Assembly: GCA_902803265.1 (NCBI GenBank)
Contig: CADCPD010000027.1
Coordinates: 1 to 16,743 of the forward strand
Direction: 5' to 3'
From: an uncultured bacterium
GTDB taxonomy: Bacteria > Cyanobacteriota > Vampirovibrionia > Gastranaerophilales > Gastranaerophilaceae
DNA: 16,743 nucleotides
Within the stretch, counting starts at the first letter, position 1, and the number at the start of each line of letters is the position of its first letter. Below are positions 1-7,907 of this stretch, piece after piece. The position numbers were made by a program, and so were the translations under genes. The notes under the pieces were generated by a model, which worked only from the letters and a program-made list of their open reading frames with translations, was not told the origin of the DNA and made no database searches.

Positions 1-1
1 A

Positions 2-871
2 GGCGCATTTGCAACAGGTATGGGTTCTACAGATATTGCCGTTGCAATGGCACTTGGTAAAACTTGGTTAAAAGTTCCCGCAACTTATAAAGTTGAAGTT
101 GAAGGAGAATTTCAAAAAGGTGTTTATGCAAAAGATTTAATTCTTCATCTTATAGGAACAATAGGAGCCGACGGTGCAACTTATAAAGCTTTGGAATTTC
201 ACGGTTCTACAATAAAAAATATGTCTATGGCAGACAGATTTACCATAGCAAATATGGCAGTAGAAGCAGGCGCTAAAGCAGGGTTATTTGAAACTGATGA
301 AAAAACAAGAGAATATTTAAAAGAAAAAGGCAGAGAAGATAAATTTTCAGAAGTAAAAGCTGACGAAGATGCCGTTTACGAAAGAATCATCAAAATCAAT
401 GCGGCTGAATTAAAACCTACAATATCTTGTCCGCACACAGTTGATAACACAAAAACCGTTGATGAATTAAAAGATGTAAAAGTAAATCAAGTCTTTATCG
501 GAACTTGTACAAACGGAAGAATAGAAGATTTAAGAATTGCTGCAGAAATTTTAAAAGGCAAAAAAGTAAATCCTGATGTAAGATTACTTGTTGCACCTGC
601 TTCAAGAACGGTATTTTTGCAAGCTTTAAAGGAAGGTTTAATTGAAACCTTTGTAGAAAGCGGTGCTTCAGTGGTAACAAGCGGATGCGGACCTTGCGTC
701 GGTGTTCATGCCGGAATTTTAGGAGACGGAGAAGTTTGTTTGGCAACTCAAAACAGAAATTTTCAGGGCAGAATGGGTAATACAAAAGGATTCATATATC
801 TTTCAAGTCCTGCCGTTGCGGCATATAGCGCAATTAAAGGTTATATAGCAGATGTAAGAGAGGTGTTATAA
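2..871 (+). CDS. leuC: 3-isopropylmalate dehydratase (LeuC/homoaconitase type) large subunit, 5'-truncated by window edge
   Basis: This is the large, [4Fe-4S]-carrying subunit of an aconitase-superfamily hydro-lyase of the archaeal-type LeuC/HacA group. It isomerises a 2-hydroxy to a 3-hydroxy acid through a dehydrated intermediate, working with the small subunit encoded next. The frame is open from base 2 (reads GAFATGMGSTD), so the internal ATG at 20 is not the start; about 140 N-terminal residues are missing against a usual length near 420. The three cluster cysteines are visible: one in FIGTCTNGR (residue 163 counting from the ATG at 20) and two in SGCGPCVG (223 and 226). The LEFHGSTIKNMSMADR segment is also typical. 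The stop overlaps the next start by one base (TAATG), so the two subunits are translationally coupled. The true substrate (isopropylmalate, homocitrate or citrate) cannot be fixed from sequence alone; the isocitrate dehydrogenase downstream makes an aconitase-like role possible. Confidence 0.9.
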   Translation, partial: GAFATGMGSTDIAVAMALGKTWLKVPATYKVEVEGEFQKGVYAKDLILHLIGTIGADGATYKALEFHGSTIKNMSMADRFTIANMAVEAGAKAGLFETDEKTREYLKEKGREDKFSEVKADEDAVYERIIKINAAELKPTISCPHTVDNTKTVDELKDVKVNQVFIGTCTNGRIEDLRIAAEILKGKKVNPDVRLLVAPASRTVFLQALKEGLIETFVESGASVVTSGCGPCVGVHAGILGDGEVCLATQNRNFQGRMGNTKGFIYLSSPAVAAYSAIKGYIADVREVL

Positions 872-1359
872 TGGGAAAAGTTTTTAAATTTGGTGATAAT
901 ATTTCAACAGACCATATTGCACCGGGAAGATTATTCCATTTACGTTCAGACTTAAAAGAATTTTCAAAACATGTTCTTGAAGATGCTGATCCAGAATTTG
1001 CCTCAAAGATGAAAGAAGGCGATTTTGTTGTTGCAGGAAATAATTTCGGTTTAGGTTCATCAAGAGAACATGCTCCGCAAATAATTAAAATTGCAGGAGT
1101 AGGAGCAGTTTTGGCAAAGAGTTTTGCAAGAATTTTTTACAGAAACTCAATTAATATCGGTCTTTTACTTATTGAATGCGATACAGATAAAATCAATGCA
1201 GGAGATGAGCTTGATATTGATATAAAAAACGGTATAGTAAAAAATTTAACACAAAACAACGAAATAAAAATTCAACCTCTGCCTGATGTTATGATAAAAC
1301 TTTTAAACGAAGGCGGATTAATTGAGCATATCAAAAAACACGGAGATTTAGAACTATGA
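871..1359 (+). CDS. leuD: 3-isopropylmalate dehydratase (LeuD/homoaconitase type) small subunit
   Basis: This is the swivel-domain small subunit that completes the active site of the preceding large subunit. Its 162 residues are normal for stand-alone archaeal-type LeuD/HacB. Family motifs are clear: GDNISTDHIAPGR at 8-20, GNNFGLGSSREHAP at 57-69 and AKSFARIFYRNSINIGL at 82-98. The substrate-recognition loop after PGR is LFHLRS (21-26). From memory, characterised archaeal enzymes have YLVY (isopropylmalate) or YLRT (homoaconitate) around this place; the loop here matches neither and carries an Arg. The start is preceded by a good ribosome site (AGAGAGG) inside the end of the large-subunit gene. 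The stop overlaps the next start as ATGA. The symbol leuD reflects family membership; the substrate is unproven. Confidence 0.9.
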   Translation: MGKVFKFGDNISTDHIAPGRLFHLRSDLKEFSKHVLEDADPEFASKMKEGDFVVAGNNFGLGSSREHAPQIIKIAGVGAVLAKSFARIFYRNSINIGLLLIECDTDKINAGDELDIDIKNGIVKNLTQNNEIKIQPLPDVMIKLLNEGGLIEHIKKHGDLEL

Positions 1360-2351
1360 AGACCGTAACTTTAATAAACGGAGACGGAATAGGACCTGAA
1401 ATAACAGATGCTGTCGTAAAAATAATAAAAGCATCGGGTTTAGAAATAAACTGGGATTTACAAACCGCTGGAGCTGATGTTATTGAAAAAGAGGGAACTC
1501 CACTGCCTGACAGAGTAATTGAATCTATCAAAAAAAATAAAGTTGCTCTAAAAGCTCCTGTTACAACTCCGATAGGAAAAGGTTTCAGAAGTGTTAATGT
1601 TCAGTTGAGAAAAGCTCTTGATTTGTATTCAAATTTAAGACCCTGCAAAAACATTGGCGGTATAAATACAAGATTTTCTGATGTTGATTTGGTTATTGTA
1701 AGAGAAAATACGGAAGATTTGTACGCAGGAATTGAAAGACAGGTTGATGAAAATCACGCTGAAAGTATAAAAATAATTTCAAGAGAAGCGTCACTACGAA
1801 TTGCTGAATTTGCCTTTGATTATGCTGTAAAATACAACAGAAAAAAAGTAACGGCAGTAACAAAAGCAAATATTTGCAAATTAACAGACGGATTATTTTT
1901 AGAATGCTGCAGAGAAATAAAAGAAAAATATCCAAACATAGAATATAATGAAATTCTTGTTGATAATGCCTGTATGCAATTAGTTCAAAATCCGGAAAAA
2001 TTTGATGTTATGGTATTACCAAATTTATATGGTGATATAGTATCAGACTTGTGCGCAGGATTAATTGGCGGACTCGGAGTGGCTCAAGGTGCAAATATCG
2101 GAAAAGATTATGCAGTATTTGAACCTGTCCATGGTTCAGCACCTGATATCAAAGGTCAAAACAAAGCTAACCCGACTGCGCTATTACTTTCTGCTATTGA
2201 AATGCTTAAATATATAGATGAAGTAAATTATGCGGAAAAAATAGATAAAGCATTGAGAAAAACATTAAAAGAAGGTAAAATATTAACACCTGATTTAGGT
2301 GGAACTGCTTCAACTACAGAATTTAGTGATGAAATAATCAAAAACTTATAA
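1356..2351 (+). CDS. icd: NAD-dependent isocitrate dehydrogenase (isocitrate/isopropylmalate dehydrogenase family)
   Basis: A beta-decarboxylating dehydrogenase of 331 residues, the short form typical of NAD-type IDH, LeuB and homoisocitrate dehydrogenase. The substrate-side residues point to isocitrate: RSVNVQLRK gives the Ser79/Asn81/Arg85 pattern of isocitrate binding, Arg95 lies in SNLRP, and VRENTEDLYAGIE (115-127) is the IDH version of a loop that in LeuB reads VRELTGG-like. Catalytic Lys170 is in TKANI, and metal ligands Asp227 and Asp231 are in LYGDIVSD. HGSAPDIKG (259-267) has Asp-Ile where NADP enzymes have Lys-Tyr, so NAD is the likely cofactor. The expected reaction is isocitrate to 2-oxoglutarate plus CO2. 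It starts in the ATGA overlap with leuD, with GGAG about 10 bases upstream. Homoisocitrate or isopropylmalate as substrate is less likely but not excluded. Confidence 0.85.
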   Translation: MKTVTLINGDGIGPEITDAVVKIIKASGLEINWDLQTAGADVIEKEGTPLPDRVIESIKKNKVALKAPVTTPIGKGFRSVNVQLRKALDLYSNLRPCKNIGGINTRFSDVDLVIVRENTEDLYAGIERQVDENHAESIKIISREASLRIAEFAFDYAVKYNRKKVTAVTKANICKLTDGLFLECCREIKEKYPNIEYNEILVDNACMQLVQNPEKFDVMVLPNLYGDIVSDLCAGLIGGLGVAQGANIGKDYAVFEPVHGSAPDIKGQNKANPTALLLSAIEMLKYIDEVNYAEKIDKALRKTLKEGKILTPDLGGTASTTEFSDEIIKNL

Positions 2352-2354
2352 AAT

Positions 2355-3890
2355 ATGACAAAAAAAACAATAATACTGACAATTTTAGTATTTATAATTG
2401 CATTATCTGCAAGGTTATACTTAATTACAATAAAACAAGGTCTTCATTGTGATGAAACATTTACTATAATAATTTCAAAAAATAATGATCTTAGTATAAC
2501 TAAAATCCTTGAAAACAATAAAATTCACACCGCTATTGAATTAAAAGAGCAAAAATTTAAATCAAAAAATGATTTAAAAAGTGTTTTAAAATCAATAAAA
2601 CAGCTAAGAACAGATAATCCTGATAAATTACATACTAATTTATATCCGTCACTTGTAAGATTATCTCAATTAAATTCGCCAGAATTAGATATTCAAAATA
2701 CCACAAATCGTGCATTATTTCTTAATCTAATCATTTTTATTTTATCTTTTTTTGTAATGATAAAATTATTAAACAGAATTAATATAAATGAAAACTTTAT
2801 ACCACTTGCTCTTTTAATTGCATATTTAAATACAGGCAGTTTATCTTCTTTCCTTTTTCTAAAACCTTATATACTCCAAGAGTTAGCCTATATCTTTATA
2901 ACTTACGTATTTGTAGGAGAGATAAATAAGTTTCAGAATTCAGATAAGGAAAAATCAAAAATAACATCAGCTATAATGCCTATAGTTGCGGTAAGCTTTG
3001 CGCTTTTGTCCGGATATTTTTCAATAATATATATTTTTTTACTTACGATTACATATGCAATATACTCGATTTACTACAAGCAATATAAAAATATTTTTAA
3101 TATGATTTATATTTTAGTAATTTCCTTAATTACGACTTTAGTAATATATCCTGATTTTTTTGACTTTTTTATTACAAAAAATCCAACAACTCAATCTTAT
3201 ATATTAGATATTTCAGATACAATAAAAAATTTATTACATATTTTTATTTCATATTTATTTTATTTACCTGTAGTAATTCTTCTTTTATACTGTTTTATTA
3301 AAAATATATTAAAAAAGACATTACCTAAATTTTCAATAGTATGGTTAATTCTCATATTGAATTTGATTACTGCTGTATTAGCAACATTTTTCGGGCTTTA
3401 TAAAGTTTTAAGATATTCTGCTCCAACTTTTGCAATTCTAAGTATCATAATTCCATATATGATATCTTATGTTAAAAATCAAAAAGAAAGAGTTATCTTA
3501 ATCATAATAACTATCGCAATATATATAATAGGATTTATCTTTTCAACAAAATTTGAAAGTCCGGATAGTGCTACTTTAATAAACTCTAAAAATAGAATTA
3601 AACCAAATATAGAGAATACATTTATAAATACAAATTGTGCACCTATAAAAAACTCAAAGATTCCAATTGTTATTTTTACAAAAGCTTCTTGGCAAATGAA
3701 TAACGTTCTTCCTTATATGAAGGATAATCAAAAAGTTATAATAAATCTATACAACGAACCAATAAAACCTTTGGACCATTTTATTATTTTGATAGGCGAT
3801 GAAGATATAATAAGTCCGGAAGGATATTTATTATTAAATCAATTTCATTGTCAAAGATTTGAAGGATATGAATTAAAGAAAGATAATTAG
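2355..3890 (+). CDS. GT-C-type glycosyltransferase-like integral membrane protein, paralogue 1
   Basis: A 511-residue polytopic membrane protein with the layout of the GT-C (ArnT/PMT/GT39-like) family, which moves a sugar from a polyprenyl-phosphate donor to an acceptor on the outer face of the membrane. Visible features are a first helix at about 4-24, then the diagnostic acidic pair Asp33-Glu34 (HCDETF) at the start of a long extracytoplasmic loop (about 25-115), roughly ten further hydrophobic helices to about residue 397, the late motif VLRYSAP (351-357), and a C-terminal extramembrane domain (about 400-511). It is homologous along its length to the next gene. Two loop motifs are worn compared with that copy: TNLYPSLVR replaces TPLYYSLFR, and LKPYILQE replaces ARYYALQE. 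It starts three bases after the icd stop with no Shine-Dalgarno, suggesting re-initiation. Donor and acceptor are unknown. Confidence 0.7.
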   Translation: MTKKTIILTILVFIIALSARLYLITIKQGLHCDETFTIIISKNNDLSITKILENNKIHTAIELKEQKFKSKNDLKSVLKSIKQLRTDNPDKLHTNLYPSLVRLSQLNSPELDIQNTTNRALFLNLIIFILSFFVMIKLLNRININENFIPLALLIAYLNTGSLSSFLFLKPYILQELAYIFITYVFVGEINKFQNSDKEKSKITSAIMPIVAVSFALLSGYFSIIYIFLLTITYAIYSIYYKQYKNIFNMIYILVISLITTLVIYPDFFDFFITKNPTTQSYILDISDTIKNLLHIFISYLFYLPVVILLLYCFIKNILKKTLPKFSIVWLILILNLITAVLATFFGLYKVLRYSAPTFAILSIIIPYMISYVKNQKERVILIIITIAIYIIGFIFSTKFESPDSATLINSKNRIKPNIENTFINTNCAPIKNSKIPIVIFTKASWQMNNVLPYMKDNQKVIINLYNEPIKPLDHFIILIGDEDIISPEGYLLLNQFHCQRFEGYELKKDN

Positions 3891-3893
3891 TTT

Positions 3894-5399
3894 ATGGAAA
3901 AAAAAACAATAATTTTAACACTTTTAGTTTTTATTCTTGCATTAATTGTGAGATGTTACTGGTTTAGCCAAAAACAAGGATTTCATACTGATGAAATTTT
4001 TACGGTTGTCGTTTCTAAAAATAATGAATATGGCTTTACGCAGTATTTTGATATTGAAAAAGATTATACAGGTAAAGAATTAAAAGATTTGGTTTTTGGG
4101 TTTAATGATAATTCATCAAAGGAAATCTTTAAAGATTTAAAATCATTACGTTTCCACAATAACGGAGATACACCGAATACACCTTTATATTATTCATTAT
4201 TTAGAACTTTTCAAATCGGAAATAACTCAAACGATGTGAAAACGATTTTTCAAAGAGGTTTTTATCTTAACCTGATTTTATTCACTTTATCGTTTTTCTT
4301 TATGTTCAAATTATTGAATCTCTTAAATTTTGAAAAACAATATATACCTTTTATTTTAGCACTTTGCTACTTGAATACAGGAACAATCTCAATAAGTATT
4401 TTTGCAAGATATTATGCTTTGCAGGAAGCTGCTTTTGTCATTATGGCATATGTATTTGTCTCAATTTACAAAGCAGAAAAAATAAATACTTTTAAAAACT
4501 GTTTAAGAATAGTTATATCAGGCGCATTGACTCTTTTGAGCGGTTATTATGGAATATTTTATTCTGCAATTTTAGGGCTTATTTTGTTGGTAAAAAAACG
4601 TCCGATATGGTTTTTAATTATTTCTTTTTTGACATCAATAGGTTTGACTTTTTTAATTTATCCGAATTATTTAGATTTTATTTATGCTCCGAGGGCAGGA
4701 ATTTTAGATAATTCTCTAATTTCAAACATAATCGATTATTTTAATTTATTTGCTTTTGCAAGTTTTCAGATTTTATTAAATTATTTATTTTACATTGTTA
4801 TTACTATTGTAGTAGTAACTATGTTAATTGCTCACAGAAAATTTTTAAAAGACAATACTTTGTGGGTTTTAGTTAGTGTAAATGTAATTTGTTACATCCT
4901 GTTTTTGCTTTTAGCTCCACAAAAAGTAATGCGTTATACGGAACCTCTCTTTCCTGTTTTAGTATTGATAGTTCCGGCAATAGTACTTGAAACAAAAAAA
5001 TTTAAATTAGCTTGTATATCAATAATAAGTCTAATTTTGGTTATAAGTTTTGTTATTCCTACAAAATTTGAAAGTTATGATTCTATGTTAAATCCTCCGA
5101 GATTGGCAATATCAAGAGGAAATATTGAAAATCTTTTTATAAATACAAGCTGTGGTTCAATAAAAGATTCTAATATTCCGTTATTAATAACAGAAACGAA
5201 TGGTTGGAATATACTGAATGTTATTCCTTATCTTAGGGATGAACAACTTGTGAAAATAGATTATTCAGAAGAACCTGAAACTTTAAAAGGAAAATCAATT
5301 CTTTTATTTACTGAAAAATCATTAATACTGCCAAGCGATATAAAAATTGAACAAGAGTTTTCGTGTCAAAGATTTAAAGGATATATTATAAACAATTGA
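3894..5399 (+). CDS. GT-C-type glycosyltransferase-like integral membrane protein, paralogue 2
   Basis: Tandem paralogue of the preceding gene, 501 residues, with the same order of parts: helix 1 (about 5-25), the acidic pair Asp33-Glu34 in FHTDEIF, a long first loop, about ten more helices to about residue 388, the KVMRYTEP motif (345-352), and a soluble C-terminal domain that ends in CQRFKGY as paralogue 1 ends in CQRFEGY. This copy keeps the more canonical GT-C loop motifs NTPLYYSLFR (95-104) and ARYYALQE (171-178), so it is the better candidate for an active lipid-linked-sugar glycosyltransferase. The start lies three bases after the previous stop without a clear Shine-Dalgarno, so both copies are probably translated by coupling. 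A strong terminator follows at once. The sugar and acceptor cannot be predicted; the neighbouring metabolic genes give no hint. Confidence 0.72.
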   Translation: MEKKTIILTLLVFILALIVRCYWFSQKQGFHTDEIFTVVVSKNNEYGFTQYFDIEKDYTGKELKDLVFGFNDNSSKEIFKDLKSLRFHNNGDTPNTPLYYSLFRTFQIGNNSNDVKTIFQRGFYLNLILFTLSFFFMFKLLNLLNFEKQYIPFILALCYLNTGTISISIFARYYALQEAAFVIMAYVFVSIYKAEKINTFKNCLRIVISGALTLLSGYYGIFYSAILGLILLVKKRPIWFLIISFLTSIGLTFLIYPNYLDFIYAPRAGILDNSLISNIIDYFNLFAFASFQILLNYLFYIVITIVVVTMLIAHRKFLKDNTLWVLVSVNVICYILFLLLAPQKVMRYTEPLFPVLVLIVPAIVLETKKFKLACISIISLILVISFVIPTKFESYDSMLNPPRLAISRGNIENLFINTSCGSIKDSNIPLLITETNGWNILNVIPYLRDEQLVKIDYSEEPETLKGKSILLFTEKSLILPSDIKIEQEFSCQRFKGYIINN

Positions 5400-5404
5400 A
5401 AATA

Positions 5405-5438
5405 AGAAGGCGGGCTGATTTTAATCAGCCCGCCTTCT
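5405..5438. terminator. Bidirectional intrinsic terminator between convergent GT-C and gatA genes
   Basis: A perfect 16-base inverted repeat (5405-5420 against 5423-5438) with a GC-rich core (GGCGGGCTGA) and a T-rich loop. It starts six bases after the GT-C stop and ends 21 bases before the gatA stop. A T run follows on the + side (5452-5458), and TTATTTT follows on the - side, so it can end transcription from both directions. Confidence 0.9.
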
Positions 5439-5459
5439 AGAATATAGAATATTTTTTTA

Positions 5460-6923
5460 TTATAAACTTGCTACTTGTTTATAATAATCATGACATTGTT
5501 CAAATTTGTATGCAAAGTTAAATAGTCTTTGTTCTGTCATTTGAGGTGTCATAATTTGAAGACCTATTGGCATATTAGATGAATCAAATCCCGCTGGAAC
5601 ACTTATACCAGGGATACCTGCAAGGTTTGCACTGATTGTTGCAATATCTGTCAAATACATTGATAAAGGATCTTCTGTTTTTGCACCTATTTCAAATGCT
5701 GTATTAGGACAAGTTGGAGATATCAAGATATCAACTTGTTCAAATACTCTGTCAAAATCTTCTTTTACAAGTCTTCTTAATTGTTGAGCTTTTTTATAAT
5801 AAGCATCATAATATCCTGAAGATAAAGCGTAAGTTCCAAGCATAATTCTACGTTTTACTTCATCACCAAAGCCTTCTGCTCTTGTTTTATTATACATTTC
5901 AATTAAAGATTCTGCACCTTCGCATCTGTAGCCGTATTTAACGCCGTCAAAACGTGCTAAATTTGAACTGCATTCAGCTGTTGCAAGAATATAATAAATA
6001 CCGATTGAATATTTTAAATATGGAAGTGAAACTTCAACTATTTCGCAACCCATTGATTTATAGTCTTCAATAGCATTTTCAATAGCTTTTTTAACGTCAG
6101 CATCAACACCTTCTGCCAACAATTCTTTTATAACACCGACTTTTTTACCTTTAATATCATCGTTTAGATGTTGAGAGTAATGTTCAACAGGTGCATCGAT
6201 AGATGTTGAATCTTTAGGGTCTAAGCCTGAAATAACTTCTAACAACATAGCGGCATCTTCAACAGTTCTTGCAAATGGACCGATTTGGTCGAGTGACGAT
6301 GCAAATGCGATTAAACCATATCTTGATACTCTACCGTAAGTAGGTTTCATACCTACAACACCGCAAAAACTTGCAGGAAGTCGAATACTTCCACCTGTGT
6401 CAGAACCTAGTGACAAAGCTGATTCTAAGGCAGCAACAGATGCTGCTGAACCGCCTGATGAACCACCAGGAACTTTTTTCAAATCCCAAGGGTTATAAAC
6501 ATTATTAAAAGCTGAATTTTCATTAGATGAACCCATTGCAAATTCGTCTAAATTTGCTTTTCCAACAATAGGTATCATATTAGAAATTAATTTTTCTGTA
6601 ACTGTTGCATTATATGGAGAAACAAAATTTTCTAAGATTTTACTTGATGCTGTTGTTTTTGTACCAATGTAGTTCATATTATCTTTTAAAGTTAAAGGTA
6701 CGCCTGCAAGTAAAGGTAATTCTTCTCCTTTTGCAATTTTTTCGTCAACTTTTTTTGCTGTTTCTAAAGCTAAATTTTTACATAAAGAATTATATGCTCT
6801 AACTTTAGGCTCAACATTATCTATTCTTTCAAAAGTGGCATTTAGCAATTCTTCTGCTGATACTTCTTTATTTGCAATCATTTTTGCTTGTTCTGCTGCA
6901 CTTTTTTTCAAAAGTTCATTCAT
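5460..6923 (-). CDS. gatA: Aspartyl/glutamyl-tRNA amidotransferase subunit A
   Basis: The glutaminase/amidase subunit of GatCAB, which hydrolyses glutamine and supplies ammonia to turn Glu-tRNA(Gln) or Asp-tRNA(Asn) into the correct amidated form. Its 487 residues are a normal full length. The amidase-signature Ser-cisSer-Lys triad is visible: Lys80 in LTLKDN, Ser155 in PGGSSGGSA and Ser179 in DTGGSIRLP. The start ATG (6921-6923) has AAGGAG about seven bases upstream. gatB and gatC are not in the window, so the enzyme must be completed from another locus. It lies 60 bases after the PSP1 gene, with a good promoter in the gap, so it may be transcribed alone as well as by read-through. It ends at the bidirectional terminator. 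Confidence 0.97.
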   Translation of the reverse strand: MNELLKKSAAEQAKMIANKEVSAEELLNATFERIDNVEPKVRAYNSLCKNLALETAKKVDEKIAKGEELPLLAGVPLTLKDNMNYIGTKTTASSKILENFVSPYNATVTEKLISNMIPIVGKANLDEFAMGSSNENSAFNNVYNPWDLKKVPGGSSGGSAASVAALESALSLGSDTGGSIRLPASFCGVVGMKPTYGRVSRYGLIAFASSLDQIGPFARTVEDAAMLLEVISGLDPKDSTSIDAPVEHYSQHLNDDIKGKKVGVIKELLAEGVDADVKKAIENAIEDYKSMGCEIVEVSLPYLKYSIGIYYILATAECSSNLARFDGVKYGYRCEGAESLIEMYNKTRAEGFGDEVKRRIMLGTYALSSGYYDAYYKKAQQLRRLVKEDFDRVFEQVDILISPTCPNTAFEIGAKTEDPLSMYLTDIATISANLAGIPGISVPAGFDSSNMPIGLQIMTPQMTEQRLFNFAYKFEQCHDYYKQVASL

Positions 6924-6950
6924 ACTTTTCTCCTTAATTCAATTAAGTTA

Positions 6951-6979
6951 ATTATAAATAAAAAATATTAAAATAACAA
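6951..6979 (-). promoter_or_regulatory. Candidate sigma-70-type promoter for gatA
   Basis: On the minus strand, TTGTTA (6974-6979) and a perfect TATAAT (6951-6956) are separated by 17 bases. The expected start, about seven bases downstream, would leave a leader of roughly 20 bases carrying the AAGGAG ribosome site of gatA. The surrounding AT richness raises the risk of a chance match. Confidence 0.55.
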
Positions 6980-6983
6980 ATTA

Positions 6984-7907
6984 TTAAATGTTACCTGTAG
7001 AACTGTTTCTATCGTCTTCAAGAGATGAAATATCGATGTTTTCATCATCTTCTTGATAATTTAAGTTAGGAACATCTATATCTACGTTAACATCTCCATC
7101 AATCATTTCAATGTCAGATTTTACATAATCTTTAATTTTTCCGTCTTCAAGTTTAACTTGAACGGAGCCGTTCAAGAAATGTAGAGCACAAACCTTACCC
7201 AAGCCGTCAGGAGTCATAACACCTGAACCGATAGGAGGCATATCTTTTGCGGCTTCTATATAATTTGAGTATTCATATGATAGACAACATAAAAGTCTTC
7301 CACAAGTTCCGGAAATTTTACCCGGAGCAATCGGCATTCCTTGATCTTTTGCAAGTTTTACGTTTGTTGCTGTAAATTTTCTCATACAAGAACCGCAGCA
7401 AAATTCTCTACCGCACATTCCACAACCATCTAAAAGAGCGGTTTCGTCTCTTACTCCAATATGTCTTAAATCTATTCTTATTCTTTTAAAGGTTTGAGTT
7501 AAATCTTTCAATAAATTTCTAAAATCTACTCTTTCAGGTGCAGTGTAATAGAAAGTTATTTTTTTTCTATCAAAAGTTAATCTACACTGTACCAAATTCA
7601 TATTCAATTTGTGATTTTTGATTAAATCTTTACACTTAAAAAATCCTTCAACTTCTTCTTTTTTCAAAAGTTCAAGACTTTCATTATCCTTTTCTGTCAA
7701 TATTCTTACGACAGGTAAAGGATCAGGATTAATTTTACTTTTATTCCAAAGCTCAACTATTTTATCATTTAAACAAATAACTTTTAGAGCTTCTTCTCCT
7801 TTTTCTGTACGAACTAAAACCATATCACCGCAATTTAAGTGAATATGTTCAGGAACATTTAATGGATAGTATGTATTTTTTAAATATCTTACAGCAAATT
7901 TTGTCAT
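6984..7907 (-). CDS. PSP1-domain protein, RicT/YaaT-like
   Basis: A 307-residue cytoplasmic protein of the PSP1 C-terminal family. In Bacillus subtilis the homologue YaaT/RicT belongs to the RicA-RicF-RicT complex, which carries Fe-S clusters and promotes RNase Y-dependent mRNA processing. The cysteine signature is plain: Cys162, 165, 170, 171 and 174 in CGMCGREFCCGSC, then Cys202, 207 and 208 in GTCGRLLCC, consistent with metal or cluster binding. The N-terminal half (to about 70) and DGCGMCGRE context match the family. The tail from about 270 is acidic (repeated Asp/Glu) and likely disordered, making the protein somewhat longer than the roughly 275-residue Bacillus protein. Its ATG overlaps the gpsA stop by four bases (ATGA). 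No RicA/RicF partner is visible here, so the molecular role is by family only. Confidence 0.88.
   Translation of the reverse strand: MTKFAVRYLKNTYYPLNVPEHIHLNCGDMVLVRTEKGEEALKVICLNDKIVELWNKSKINPDPLPVVRILTEKDNESLELLKKEEVEGFFKCKDLIKNHKLNMNLVQCRLTFDRKKITFYYTAPERVDFRNLLKDLTQTFKRIRIDLRHIGVRDETALLDGCGMCGREFCCGSCMRKFTATNVKLAKDQGMPIAPGKISGTCGRLLCCLSYEYSNYIEAAKDMPPIGSGVMTPDGLGKVCALHFLNGSVQVKLEDGKIKDYVKSDIEMIDGDVNVDIDVPNLNYQEDDENIDISSLEDDRNSSTGNI

Noticed and set aside
1356..2351. Calling the dehydrogenase LeuB because it follows leuC and leuD
   Set aside because: The Ser79/Asn81 and VRENTED residues are those of isocitrate dehydrogenase; LeuB has a different loop at this place.
5405..5438. Long inverted repeat considered as an insertion-sequence end
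   Set aside because: It is a single hairpin between two convergent gene ends with T runs outside, with no transposase or second copy, so it is a terminator.
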